This document shows positions 36,784 through 49,820 of a DNA stretch of 64,000 bases, one piece after another. Origin of the DNA: Marthasterias glacialis (Eukaryota; Echinodermata; Asteroidea; Forcipulatida; Asteriidae); NCBI GenBank assembly GCA_911728455.2, contig OU452221.1:5546290-5610289 (forward strand), read 5' to 3'. Under the pieces are notes generated by a model. That model was not told where the DNA came from. It worked only from the letters and a program-made list of their open reading frames with translations, and ran no database searches. A program made the position numbers and the translations under genes. Position 1 is the stretch's first letter; each line of letters starts with the position of its first letter.

Positions 36784-37221
36784 TTACCAACCAAACTGAG
36801 GCTAGCCCGTTATTGGGCCCGAAATAGCCAACCGCGTATTCGCTGAAATGCCAGCCGCGCATTCGCGAAATAGAACGCATGCGGTACAGGGAGATGAAGA
36901 AAAGGCTAATTTTTACGAAATATCTCTGCATGACTCCGTATGTTATCTTAATGAAGTCTGGAATATTTGCATCAACTTACGACTTTAAAAAAAAAATTGT
37001 AATTTAATACCTATATAGTCCTTACAAAGAACTCAACAAAGAAAGCAACATTGGTAAATAACAGAAAATAAACCACAAACACGGAGATAACATGTGTGTA
37101 TGCATTTTGGCATGCGTAAACGCTATTTAAATACCAAAATGTAAATTGAAAACAAACTGTACCCTTCATTATGACTGAAAGTGAGATTTTTAGTCCAGAA
37201 TCCTAAAAACCATTACACTGG

Positions 37222-38239
37222 GCAAGACTTGTTGCAGCAAGACTTGTTGCAGCAAGACTTGTTGCAGCAAGACTTGTTGCAGCAAGACTTGTTGCAGCAA
37301 GACTTGTTGCAGCAAGACTTGTTGCAGCAAGACTTGTTGCAGCAAGACTTGTTGCAGCAAGACTTGTTGCAGCAAGACTTGTTGCAGCAAGACTTGTTGC
37401 AGCAAGACTTGTTGCAGCAAGACTTGTTGCAGCAAGACTTGTTGCAGCAAGACTTGTTGCAGCAAGACTTGTTGCAGCAAGACTTGTTGCAGCAAGACTT
37501 GTTGCAGCAAGACTTGTTGCAGCAAGACTTGTTGCAGCAAGACTTGTTGCAGCAAGACTTGTTGCAGCAAGACTTGTTGCAGCAAGACTTGTTGCAGCAA
37601 GACTTGTTGCAGCAAGACTTGTTGCAGCAAGACTTGTTGCAGCAAGACTTGTTGCAGCAAGACTTGTTGCAGCAAGACTTGTTGCAGCAAGACTTGTTGC
37701 AGCAAGACTTGTTGCAGCAAGACTTGTTGCAGCAAGACTTGTTGCAGCAAGACTTGTTGCAGCAAGACTTGTTGCAGCAAGACTTGTTGCAGCAAGACTT
37801 GTTGCAGCAAGACTTGTTGCAGCAAGACTTGTTGCAGCAAGACTTGTTGCAGCAAGACTTGTTGCAGCAAGACTTGTTGCAGCAAGACTTGTTGCAGCAA
37901 GACTTGTTGCAGCAAGACTTGTTGCAGCAAGACTTGTTGCAGCAAGACTTGTTGCAGCAAGACTTGTTGCAGCAAGACTTGTTGCAGCAAGACTTGTTGC
38001 AGCAAGACTTGTTGCAGCAAGACTTGTTGCAGCAGACTTGTTGCAGCAAGACTTGTTGCAGCAAGACTTGTTGCAGCAAGACTTGTTGCAGCAAGACTTG
38101 TTGCAGCAAGACTTGTTGCAGCAAGACTTGTTGCAGCAAGACTTGTTGCAGCAAGACTTGTTGCAGCAAGACTTGTTGCAGCAAGACTTGTTGCAGCAAG
38201 ACTTGTTGCAGCAAGACTTGTTGCAGCAAGACTTGTTGC
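37222..38239 (+). repeat. 15-bp satellite (GACTTGTTGCAGCAA)n
   Basis: About 67 essentially identical copies of a 15-bp unit. A single one-base deletion near 38034 shifts the phase; otherwise the array is uniform up to the assembly gap. All-open reading frames here (LLQQD repeats) result from the period being a multiple of three and are not evidence of a protein. Confidence 0.98.
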
Positions 38240-38739
38240 NNNNNNNNNNNNNNNNNNNNNNNNNNNNNNNNNNNNNNNNNNNNNNNNNNNNNNNNNNNNN
38301 NNNNNNNNNNNNNNNNNNNNNNNNNNNNNNNNNNNNNNNNNNNNNNNNNNNNNNNNNNNNNNNNNNNNNNNNNNNNNNNNNNNNNNNNNNNNNNNNNNNN
38401 NNNNNNNNNNNNNNNNNNNNNNNNNNNNNNNNNNNNNNNNNNNNNNNNNNNNNNNNNNNNNNNNNNNNNNNNNNNNNNNNNNNNNNNNNNNNNNNNNNNN
38501 NNNNNNNNNNNNNNNNNNNNNNNNNNNNNNNNNNNNNNNNNNNNNNNNNNNNNNNNNNNNNNNNNNNNNNNNNNNNNNNNNNNNNNNNNNNNNNNNNNNN
38601 NNNNNNNNNNNNNNNNNNNNNNNNNNNNNNNNNNNNNNNNNNNNNNNNNNNNNNNNNNNNNNNNNNNNNNNNNNNNNNNNNNNNNNNNNNNNNNNNNNNN
38701 NNNNNNNNNNNNNNNNNNNNNNNNNNNNNNNNNNNNNNN
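38240..38739. other. Assembly gap of 500 N
   Basis: Exactly 500 N, probably a placeholder of unknown true size. It starts inside the 15-bp satellite and ends 12 bp before the RXYLT1 start codon, so the RXYLT1 promoter is missing. Confidence 0.99.
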
Positions 38740-38751
38740 AGTCTGGTAATA

Positions 38752-41700
38752 ATGAGACCGCGGGTAACTTTGAAGAGGTTGTCAGTGTTAATTGTCAGTA
38801 TTTATCTTCTCTTTTCTTGCTATGGAGCTTACGTTTTATTATCGCAGAGAAACAGTGATACGTCTGGAGCAGGGAATGATAAAGAAGGTTGCTATTATGA
38901 GTATTGGTATTTGTTCTTTACTTTTCTTTGACTTGAGTTTTTATTTTATTAATTATAAAAAAAAAATAAGGTTTTGTTTTTCAATAGGATAATTTGCTAT
39001 AGCACCAAATAATTACTGACTACAGCTGTCATGCGCAAACTTCAATCCTCGCAAACTTAAATCTGCGCGGAGCTCGCAAACTTCATTCGTGGCCCGATTT
39101 AAACTTGTGTGCGCATGTTTAAACCTATGCGCAGGAGATCCCTTGCAAATTTCAGTCTTGCGTAAAGTTGCTGCTTCAGAAATTAAGTTTCTTCGGGGTT
39201 TGCCCATAAACTTGTGTCGAACCACGAATCAAAAATCATTTTTGCAACTTTGTTTCATCACCGTGAGGTTGAGCAAAAAGAATTGTTAAGAATTTAAACG
39301 GGGTCTTAAATGAAATTAAGTCTGAAAAAAGTCAAAATGAGTTGTCCAGGTCTCAGGAACTGGGCAAGCATTTTTTTATTTTATGCCGAGCAGTTTATGT
39401 CAAGCTTGACAATGCAGCACGCAAACTTCATCCGCACACGCAAACTTAAAGCGCGCAAATCTGACTCGTGGAAGCTTGAAGCTTGCGTCGCAGCTTAAAG
39501 ATTGCGCGAGAGGCTAGTTTGCACTCAACAGTTCGTAGTCAGGTTTGAACTTGCACGGGTTAGTTTAACATTTGCATGGGTTTCTACTTTGCGCTCAACA
39601 GGCCTACGAGAAAAACAATCACTTTGAACAAGATGGCGCATATATTACTACCGTGAAGGTGCTAAGGTCAGCGTGTTCAGCATGGTCAGCAGGGTAGACT
39701 CAAAAGTTTAAGTCTATACCTGGCTCTTAGTCCAAGGTTTAACTTATACATCAGAAAATTTTGCCCTGGACGGTTGTACTAGTATGACCGTCCAAGTCAA
39801 AATTAAAAAGAAAAGTACAGTTCCCCAGTTACTGCGTCTAGGTCTAACTGGACATTGATGATAATTATTGTTCAAGGGATTTAAGTGTTTAATTCTACCT
39901 ACGTGTACGTACGTGTACTAAAGTAGCAAGATCGTTTAGTACTACTACTACTCAAGTAGTAGTACTAGTAGTAGTAGTAGTAGTAGTAGTCCTATTGGTT
40001 GGGGATAGTCCCACTTGTGTGGCCGGCAGATTTTAACATACTGGCTGATCCTTAACCACATGTCCTAGTCAGTATGCCCTGTGGTTCGAATTTCAAAAAT
40101 TTGTCCAGTGGGTGGGGTAGCACTATCTGTGATGCATTTTTAACGGTCAGGATGTCTTTAGCTATCTGAAACTGCTAATGACTCGAGTCATCTTACTCAC
40201 CATTTTCTGAAATGTCGGTCGTTAATCTTGGCCTCCATAGACTTTTGCGCGCAAATGATTTTTTAGCCAATTTGAAAAACACGAACAATGACGGCTCGTT
40301 GACGGCTGTTTAATGAGAGCACAGCCCACAGGGGCACATCTCGCATGAAATTTAGCTGCAAGATGTACCTTCATTCAACACTCTGCTGAATTGAATGGAG
40401 GAAAGTAATAAATTCGCTATGTGAACGAAATATTTGCGGATGGATACAGCAGGCCTCGATCTTGAGAAAAACAGGGGCAGGCCTTTGCTGTCCAAATCAG
40501 AGAAATTGTACAAGGACATGCTGGCCAAGTTGGTAGTGACAGTGCAATTTTTCTGAAGGGCACGCTGGCCAACTCGACAGGGCATGAGGCCAATGGCCTC
40601 GGTGGCCTCGGTTAAGATCAAGGCCTGATACAGCATTTTTTTAAAGCCTCATCCATGGAGATTTTGATCCTCATTGATGAGGACAAGCAAGTAAACAAGT
40701 TTAGGTCGTGGCTAACAGTTTATGTGTGACATTGCAGTCAACCAACTTATCATCATCACAAGTCATGGCCGAGCTGTTAAGAGCATCAAACTCAAGTTCT
40801 TATGGCTGAGTCATCAGTGAGTGGGTTCGAATCCTGGTGGTAACACTTAAATGTTCTTGGGCAGCAAGACACTAACTTGGGCTTCTCATCACCCAGGAGT
40901 AAATGGGTGATGGTGAGGGTAGAAATTGTTGCCGTGAATGATTAGCAGCCTGTGCACCAATTTGACTACCGGTGCTGCATACTCCAAAGGAGTTGAGATG
41001 GTTTCAGGAATGCTTAAGGCAGGTCTTGATCTTAAGAAAAACGGGGGCAGGCCTTTTCTGGCCAAATCAGAGAAATTGCAAAAGGGCATGCTGGCCAATT
41101 TGATAGTGACAGTGCAATTTTTCTGAAGGGCATTTTGGCCAACTCGACAGGGCATGAGGCCAATGGCCTCGGTAGCCTCGGTTAAGATCAAGGCCTGTTA
41201 AGGCTCAATGAACAGGGGGGTAGTAATAGTGTAAGATGCTTTGAGAAGCCCACTTAGCTTGAAAAAAAATGCATATTAAATACATAATTATTACAATATT
41301 ATTAAACTGTATTATTTCACATTTTTGTATTTTTCCCAAACAAAGCACAAGACAGCGGAATACTGTCACCGGGCAGTCTTAGAACAACACAACGGCACCT
41401 TCATGAGCCACTAAAAGAATCGAACCGCAGTAAGACCCATGATGTGATTCTAGCCAAGGATGCTTACACTGATGCTGAGGAGGAACATGCTGTGGAGATC
41501 TGGAGCAGAGCTGGTGTTGGTAAATCTTAAATTAATATATTGGTTGGGGAAAGTGGTCAAAAATCAAGTAAACAGTTTGGTATTCTTTGAATTTATTTCA
41601 AACCTTCATTTTTAAAGAGTGCGAGTGCATTCCCACACCTCCACACTCCTTAACTTAGTCCAAAATAGCACTCCTTCAAATTTAAAGGGGATTAAAGAAA

Positions 41701-44700
41701 TGAGTTACCGATGTGGCGTTAATTTGCTTTGATCAATTAACGAAAGAGAAAAATCTGCCAACCTAATCATGAAATCCATTATGCGCATACGAATCGTCAG
41801 AGGTACTTACATGGGAGGTTGTCCAATCAGTTGGTGATCCTGCTGCGGGTGGGATCCTTTGCCGGAAGGGGGGGTTTCAACAAATGTGCAGATAAAATGA
41901 GCAGAGTCTATGTAGAGGGTTGTATTTGTTTCTTTTTTGTGACTGACCATTTTAAACAACATGTTGTAGTGATGGCCTCAATACAATACAATACAATACA
42001 ATTCAATACAAAAAGCATTTATAATGTGCCATTCCCAGGAGGCTCATGCCACTTACAAAGGTAGCAAATGAAACAAAGCAAGTAAACAACAAAACAACAA
42101 AAAGCAAAATAATGATAATGATAATCGGCTACTCATAAATTATTCAGGCTAGCCGATGGGGCTGGCTAGGAGGGGGTGGGGGCAAGTCAGCAACAAAATT
42201 TAAGCCGAAGGCCGGTCATGAAGGCTAATGGGCAAAAAATTTTATGTAGCGTGAAATGGTGAGTCAAGATAATGATGTTCTCGTTAATAGTCCGTATTTT
42301 TGACAGCTAGAGGGCGCAATACTAATTCCATTTTGAAAGTACAAAAAATCGTTCAAAACATTAAAAATGCAATTTTTCCAAGCAATTATCTTACACTGAT
42401 TACATTGTAATACTGTCAATAAAAACCCTGCGAAAGTTGTATATTAACTGCTTTATTAGAAGTCTAATTGCATCTGGTTCACCACACTCTTTCTATGGTT
42501 TGACCCCCAAAGGGCGTCCTCTTGCAGTAAAAAAAATTAGGCCAATTCACAGTGTTTTGATCAATTTTGATCTGTTACATGTTTTAAGGTCAATACACTT
42601 GGGAACATATACTAGGAGCAACATTGGAAACCAGGGAACAAGCAGACAGTCAATATACGTTGAGCTATGGTTACAAGAAAGAAGGCAACATTGCGTTCAC
42701 GTAAGTAGGTAGATTCTTAGGATCCTTTTGGCTTTGTTGCTTTGTGGTATTCAGTTACATGAATGAAGGATCTATTTCATGTTGGTAAGTCATTACGCCA
42801 CATGCCCGCGTATCTGCTGTAGGCCCAAAGTTTTCACTACTTCTGGCTCCAAAGCTGGCTATGTTTGTGTGTAATTTTGCAAAAAAAATCACCCATCTCA
42901 TATTTCAAAAGCATTTCTTATGACAGAAACTTTTAGCTCTGAGAAGACCTTGGTCTTCGAAAAATTTATGTCCAACTATTAAACTTTTCTAGTATGAACC
43001 ATCAAAGAAAAACTAGCCTTCAGGAAAAAATGGAAGATTGCCGACAGGAACTAGTTAATTACTACTGCAGCTGTCGAATGGACAACGGACTGTGAGAGGT
43101 TGTGGAGTTAAGTCATACCTGGGTTCAGAAGTCAAATCCTGAAATATTTGGCCAAAGTTGTTTCTTTGTTGTATTGTTAGGGTCCAGTGTACAAGACAGT
43201 GCAGTTTTCAGGGAAAAACAGATGCTCTACATGTAGGTGAAACTATCGATTTTACACACAATCTGTGCAAGTTGAGATAATTTTGAGTTTTTCCTGCTTG
43301 TTAAAGCAATGGTTAAATGAAAACAGAAAAGGCACAAGAGAAATGGTAAAAAAAAGGAAATTAAAGATGGCAAAACAATTCTTCGGTAACATTTAAAATG
43401 TAAGACACTGTTTACTTCTTATGTATTAAAATAGAATAATTAATCTGTACCTTGAATGATTGAGCAATTCCATTTTTAAACATTCAGATTTAGGACGGGG
43501 CATGGTGTCTTACCAAGCACAGTCCCCAGAGACGTGAAGAACCTGTTGCTCGTTCTTAACGGGAGGGCGCCAGACAAGTTTGATTTTGCACGTGCCTGGC
43601 TGGACAGCTTGGATGCCTTCCCTCGTCTTCGCAATGTAGCTCTGATGCTGATTGGAAGCGAGCAGTGTGAGAACTCCTGGGTGCTGCCATACATGATGTC
43701 TCGGGGAGGACGTCTGAGGTTCTTGCTCGTGGTTTATGACACGCTACTGGTGGATGGGAGGGAGATCCTCCAGTGGCCTCTTGGAGTGGCAACGTAAGTC
43801 TGAACGTTCAACGTGTTTATTCAGAATCTATCAATCATTAGATAGTTAAGTAGGATTTGAAACTTTACTTAGTGGAGATTCAATCTAGTAAGGTCTGCGG
43901 TAACACCATGTACATGTACATGAGTAGGATTTGAAACTTTGCATGGTAGAGATTCAGTCTAGTAAGATTTGCGGTAACACCATGTACATGAGTAGGATTT
44001 GAAACTTTGCATGGTGGAGATACAATCTAGTAAGATTTGCGGTAACACCATGTACATGAGTAGGATTTGAAACTTTGCATGGTGGAGATGCAATCTAGTA
44101 AGGTTTGCAGTAACACCATGTACATGAGTAGGATTTGAAACTTTGCAAGGTAGAGATTCAGTCTAGTAAGATTTGCAGTAACACCATGTACATGAGTAGG
44201 ATTTGAAACTTTGCTTTGTGGAGATACATTCTAGTAAGGTTTGCAGTCACACCATGTACATGAGTAGGATTTGAAACTTTGCATGGTAGAGATTCAGTCT
44301 AGTAAGATTTGCAGTAATACCATGTACATGAGTAGAATTTGAAACTTTGTATGGTGGAGATTCAGTCTAGTAAGTTTTGCAGTAACACCATATGCATGAG
44401 TAGGATTTGAAACTTTGCTTTGTGCAGATACATTCTAGTAAGTTTTGTGGTAATACCATGTACATGAGTAGGATTTGAAACTTTACATGGGGGAGATTCA
44501 GTCTAGTAAGTTTTGCGGTCACACCATGTACATGAAATCTCTCCTGAGATTCTTGTTATTCCCCTAAAGTCTGAAACCCCAACTTGGCCCCAGGTATCCT
44601 GGAACTGTCCCTTCATCTAGTCTGTGTAGACTGGATTATAATGCCATATCTATATGTTTGGCAATTCAACACTTTATAAACTCTGGTCAGATTGGAATGC

Positions 44701-47367
44701 CTGGTCCAATTTTGAGGTACTATTTGTTTGTCTGTAAAGTGCTAAATCAACCAAAACCTAGATATGGATTGCACATGATTTGGTTTGACCATCTAATCAC
44801 AGGTTAGGACACAACTGATTTGTGGTAAAACTTATCAGGCAAACTCCATTTTGCTTACATTTTACATAAATAGTTAGTATGAACTAGCCTTATCTATTAA
44901 CCATTTGACGACGGATGATGTGTGTATACATTCCATTCTTGGAAAAAATGGCCTGATAAAGCCGATTTAACCAGTTCGATAATCCCAAAGTTTTCCGAGA
45001 CCACCCATGGGATTGATTTTCGGAATACCCAGAGCAAATGTTCTCTCTCTTATGGGAACAAAATTGTCAAAATGGAACCATGAAACTGAGTAAAATGACA
45101 GTGTTTCTCATAAAATGCCCTTGGATTTCAATTTCTCTACTGAAAAATAATCCTGTGGGTGGCCCCGGAAAAAAAGTGTGGAATCCCAGAGCCAACTGGT
45201 TAAAAGACTGAAATGGAAATAATCCTAAAGTAAAAGATGGATTTCATCTAAAGACTTTATGAAACTGAAAAATAGTTGAGGGTAGTTAACACTTGTATAA
45301 ATCACTTACATTTAAAAGGGGAACGCTCTACACTGATACAGCATATTAATTTTAATGATATAATTGAACTATTAGTTTTTTCTCTTCAAAGAATGTGTGT
45401 GTGTTTTTTTTTTTTTATAAAGGTACCGTGGTTTTCCCATTGTGAATATCACCAAGTTAAATCCAAGGGCCAGTCGTCGTTACCGCTGCAATTTCATGGC
45501 CACAGTGTATCCCAATTCCTCCAGGGAGACACTGCTGCAGGTCATCAAGAAGCACAATCTGGTTGACTATTGCTTTGTGAAAACTAGAGAGAGGTAATGA
45601 GCTCATTAGACAGGCTAAGCCTCACGGTGTTGCTTAATGAGTACGGCAATGCATATGTAAAGTCCTTTGTGTCGCTGTTCCACTGCAAGCTCAAGTCATT
45701 AAAGACGGGCTCCAAGGTCAAATTTATTTTTGTGATGTACTCATTTTCCAATGAAAAGAGACTTCATGAAAGTGGAAAGAAAATGTCTCTATCCTGGCAT
45801 TTAAAACGGTGTTAAAAAAATGCTGTTTTATTTGATACCCTTCCAACATCCCAAAACATCAAATGACGTCACATTTCAAATACATGGGTCTTTACATTTT
45901 TGTCTGGGGAAATTTTTTGTTCTTTCCGGACATTCCATGATGTTCAATCAAAACGGCCTTGAATTGGACTTCTTGACTGATGACAAATTCCTCCTTGGAA
46001 TGTACAGACCCATTTGTTCTTGACATCCAATGACGTCATGTTTCAAATTTCGGTCTGAAAAGTATAAAATACAATGGCATTTGACAACATTTTAACATGA
46101 GGTTGAGACTTGTAATTTTCTTTCCACCTTTATGAGGTCTCTATCTATTGGAAAAAAAGAATACATCACAAAATTGAATTTGACCTTGGAGCCCCTGTTT
46201 ATTAAAGCTGCATGTTGCGTGTTTACCCAAGTCATGAAGAGGGGCACAGACATCAATGAATAAAAACCCGGGTGTCGTGGCTGAACGGTCTAGTACATTG
46301 GACTCAAGTTTTGATGGACTAGTCATCGCAGTGTTGACGTGAGTTCTGGTCATGACGCTTGTGTCCTTGAGCAAGACACTTAACCATAAGTTGCTTCTCT
46401 TAACCCAGGTGTATAAATGGGAACCTGCGAGGGGCTGAGATGGTATTACATTGGATTAATCCATAAGGGCTAATACAAGCAGCCTGAGGTTGTATGCTCC
46501 TCAGGGAGTTGAGAAAGTTTGAGGAATGGTTTAAGTATGCCTGAAAAACAGGAATAACAATGTTGTAAAGGGCTTGATCTAGCTACTAGGGTATGTGCGC
46601 TGTTCAAGGACCAAGTATTACTATTATTAAATCCCTGGTACCTTTGGCAAGAGGCCCTCCTGAATCCTCTACAATTCTCCACTCTAGGGTAACGCAACAC
46701 TGAAACGTTTGGACTTGGATAAGATTGGTATGCCTAGCCCTGCGATAAGCAATTGTTCTTTGGGCCTGCCGCCCTAGATCCCCGACAATGAGACAACTCC
46801 TGAATAGGATTTTGGGGGGTCCAGTCCCTACCTGATTGCACGGGTTTTCCCTATTTGAGGTTTAACTCCCACATCTCAGGCCTATGGGTTAACAGTGCAA
46901 GGCACTTCTGAGGATTCCTTGGTGCCGTTACCAAAAATATATTTAAAAAAAAATTCGAAATTATTTTTTTTTGTAGTTGGATGGCAGCCGAGCAAGAAAA
47001 CACGAGACTCAATTATGAAGGGGTTCTTGCCCAGAGTGACCTGACGCTCAGTCCTGTCGGCATTAACACCGAGTGCTATCGTATCTACGAGGCAGCATCA
47101 TATGGATCGGTCCCCGTTGTAGAGGACGTCACTACGCCAGGAGAATGCGCCAGCGAGCCACTTCGTCTCCTGAAACAATACAACGCCCCGTTCATCTTCC
47201 TCAAAGACTGGCGACAACTCCCACAAGTATTACTGGAAGAATCCAAGAAAAGCCCAGAGGAAATTTCTCTGAGGCGAGAGGAGTTGCTGAGGTGGTATGG
47301 ACAATTCCGGGTAAAACTAAAACGGGTCTTTCTGGATACCATACAAGGGAGTTTCTTCCCAACATGA
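38752..47367 (+). CDS. RXYLT1: RXYLT1 (TMEM5): ribitol xylosyltransferase, 6 exons
   Basis: Ortholog of ribitol-5-phosphate xylosyltransferase 1, a type II Golgi enzyme that adds xylose to the ribitol-phosphate unit of alpha-dystroglycan O-mannosyl glycans. Exons: 38752-38887, 41346-41519, 42589-42700, 43488-43793, 45423-45593 and 46977-47367 (stop TGA). Exon 2 could instead start at 41352, which removes two residues. Total is about 429 aa; the human protein is 443. Exon 1 gives a short basic tail and a single signal-anchor helix at about residues 10-30. Later landmarks are YTWEHIL, the LLLVLNGRA segment, ILQWPLGVATYR and, in exon 6, a GT47-like block SDLTLSPVGINTECYRIYEA followed by GSVPVVEDV, all matching vertebrate RXYLT1. 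Exon 1 begins only 12 bp after an assembly gap, so the promoter and 5' UTR are missing. Intron 4 contains a 68-bp minisatellite. The exon 1 donor (AAG|GTTGCT) is weak, and this exon is the least certain. Confidence 0.92.
39938..39990 (+). repeat. (ACT)n-(AGT)n self-complementary microsatellite
   Basis: A run of ACT followed by a run of AGT/GTA triplets that can fold back on each other. Confidence 0.85.
40450..40627 (+). mobile_element. 178-bp MITE, copy 1
   Basis: Begins CAGGCCTCGATCTTGAG and ends GGTTAAGATCAAGGCCTG (inverted repeats). Flanked by ATACAG on both sides (40444-40449, 40628-40633). In RXYLT1 intron 1. Confidence 0.88.
40766..40990 (+). repeat. tRNA-derived SINE with a Leu/Ser-type head
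   Basis: GTCATGGCCGAGCTGTTAAG resembles the 5' part of a class II tRNA and GTGGGTTCGAATCCTGG the T arm, followed by a SINE body with GGGCAGCAAGACAC. Confidence 0.7.
41020..41197 (+). mobile_element. 178-bp MITE, copy 2
   Basis: Same length and ends as copy 1; flanked by TTAAGG on both sides (41014-41019, 41198-41203). In RXYLT1 intron 1. Confidence 0.88.
43850..44535 (+). repeat. 68-bp minisatellite in RXYLT1 intron 4
   Basis: About ten copies of a 68-bp unit containing GAGTAGGATTTGAAACTTTG, GGAGATACAATCTAGTAAG and GCGGTAACACCATGTACAT, with 5-10% differences between copies by eye. Both halves of the unit recur, rearranged, at 53489-53644. Confidence 0.93.
45703..46201. mobile_element. TTAA-flanked element in RXYLT1 intron 5
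   Basis: Inverted ends include GGGCTCCAAGGTCAAATTT and AATTTGACCTTGGAGCCCC next to TTAA (45699-45702, 46202-46205). A longer relative is at 54424-55644. No coding capacity recognised. Confidence 0.7.
46256..46520 (+). repeat. tRNA-derived SINE in RXYLT1 intron 5
   Basis: Head CGTGGCTGAACGGTCTAGTA, then the SINE core GTGTCCTTGAGCAAGACACT TAACC shared with family 1. A fragment of SINE family 2 follows at 46826-46940. Confidence 0.75.
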
Positions 47368-49820
47368 ATCATATGCAACTGTGATTGTTTTTTAAAAATT
47401 TTTTTAAATTGTATATAAAATTTATTTAATATATGGTATATGTATATTTTACAGTAACACAAAGATAGCTTTTGGGCTATAAAAAGCATTTTTTTAATGA
47501 AATGAATATGGTTGGATAGATATTTTAAAAGTATTATGAAATGATTCACATAAATATCCCTTGAAATTGTGTAGTTTTTCACGGTTATCATGTTTGTACA
47601 TTAAGTTGTGGCCATTTTCATGAAGCAACACAGTCAAAATTCTGAAAAAAGTCGCCATTTGAAGTTGGAATATTTTTCAAACTGCTGTTTCAGAGACTGC
47701 TTACTGTTTTTTCTTTGAAATTTTCCTACCAAAATGAAGCTTTTTGAAGACTTCTTAATTCATACAGAACTGTCAATATGTTTTCAATCTTGCAACTGTT
47801 TTGATGAGTTATTAATTAATACCTAAACACATTCGTTGTGTCATGAAAACAAAAAACTGAGACTGGCATGCGGAGCGCTGCGTACGAACCAATGCATATT
47901 GAGGTTTGTCACTTCGTGAAAACGCTAAACTTAAATAAAATTGGTCAACAGATTTATCACTTTGTGAAAACACAAAAGTCAGATCACACATGGTTGGCAC
48001 CGCGCCAGCGCTGTGTATTTCAATGCGTAAAGTGGCAAATCTTGATCCGTCACTTCGTGAAAACGCAAAATGGCAAATCTGGTGATTCTTTGGTCATGCT
48101 AATTACATGTAGTATGCTTACAAAACTATTACGTCTGATGTCCTGAAATTTGCTGAAAATGTTAACAGCGATGAGTATGTCAAGAATTTACAAAAGTGCA
48201 AAAACTTATTTGCCAAATTTTGTGTTTTTTTACACATCCATGAAAACGGTGACAAAGTGTATGTGCAGTAATATTTATGAAGACCAAAAGCATGTGTTTG
48301 CATTTTCCAATATCACTTTTTATTCGACAAGATTAAGCCCTGTCAGAAATCTTTAAAACATTTAGATTTGAAAACATTTTTTTTCTTGGACAGCACTGAA
48401 TAAATTTTCCTAACCAGTTGAGGTATTCGGCAGTTTTTAAGGCATAACTAACTGTTAACTACAGTGTTGAAAGATAAAAAAAAAAAAAGCACACAAATAA
48501 AGCAAATGTACATGTAACATCGAGTAATTATTTTACAGTGAAAAATACCATAAAGCTTCAAATAGTGTGGAAGTGACTTCTTATTATAATATTTGCAAAG
48601 ACACATCCCCCCCCTCCCAAAAAAGGAAACAAATCAGACGGGTAAACCAACAAATTCTCAAGTTCAAAACACTTGGGTTTTATATGTGTGCAATATTTAC
48701 AACATTAGGTAACATTCTGAATAAATATTAAATACAACTGAGATCCTAATGATGCGTGTTGAGTGCTTGGACTTTTGAATTCTTGAAATATTTGTTATTA
48801 CTTGATAGTTAAATAATTTCAGTAAAACTATGCAAATTAAATGATTTATAAACATGTTGCTACCTTCATTGCAAAAATAATGATTTATTTATAATTTTTA
48901 TCTAGCCCGCCCCACGTAATGTATTTTGGATGAAAATCACAATAATGGTAATGTTTTTCCAAACTATTCTTCAAATTGTTAATTTACAAGGTAAAAAAGA
49001 GTAGCCTGTTCATTGAATATTAATATAAAAAAAGCTAATTTTAAACAGAACTGAAAGCACCAATGGCTGCAGAATATTTTGCAATGCTGTAATTATGTGA
49101 AGACATAATGAACTTTCCAAGCCAAGAGATTTGCCATCAATTGTACTGTTTGTCTTGACTGTACAGGCTAATTTATTGTTGCTGTGTTAATGGAACACCA
49201 GTAGGCACATATAGCGTGGTGATGCTTCATACTTCCTTCACCCTCCTACTGCTAGACCATTCAAAAATCCACCTCTCACTTTTCCCCATTGCTATTGTAC
49301 ACACATGGTATTATCATTTGAACAGTTTTGATATCAAGCTGCGCTACCAGTCAAAACCATTCATAGCATTGATTCAACACAGCTGTACTACTATTTGGAA
49401 CGATCCTCACAAGGCTTGGCATCAGCTTAACTACCATTCAAACCATTTGGGGGAATCAACACTGTAAGACAGTTATTCCACCATTCAAAACCACAATGTG
49501 AACAGTTTCAAATGGTGCATCAACTTATTTGAAAAAGGCACGAAGAGTAGGAGGGTTAATAGTAAAATCAATTTATTCTTATTTGTTGATTAATTCTGTT
49601 GTAAGCAGCACCATGAAATGGGGCCCTGCTCACATGAACTTGCTTAGCAGAAATACATGTAGGTTACCAGCCAAAATGTCAAAAAGTATAAGATGGTGTG
49701 ACTGGTACCCCACTCATTGTTTGCTTAGCACAGAATTAATCTAAATAGTATTTTCTGCTTTTCACAGCTTTATGAAAAAGCAGCCGAAAAATGGATTGTA
49801 CTAAAATATGGCCCGATTTG
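47368..49820. other. RXYLT1 3' flank, no gene seen
   Basis: AT-rich. The RXYLT1 3' UTR must start here. Around 47900-48070 the motif CACTTCGTGAAAACGC occurs three times in exact or near-exact form. No gene recognised. Confidence 0.65.

Larger units (their letters stand above)
38888..41345. other. RXYLT1 intron 1
   Basis: Holds a decayed element with CGCAAACTT motifs (about 39019-39545), an ACT/AGT microsatellite, two copies of a 178-bp MITE and a tRNA-derived SINE. No exon seen. Confidence 0.75.

Noticed and set aside
37181..38749. Long open frames encoding LLQQD or CCNKS repeats on both strands
   Set aside because: The 15-bp satellite has no stop in several frames and a period divisible by three, so length is meaningless. 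The frames run through N.
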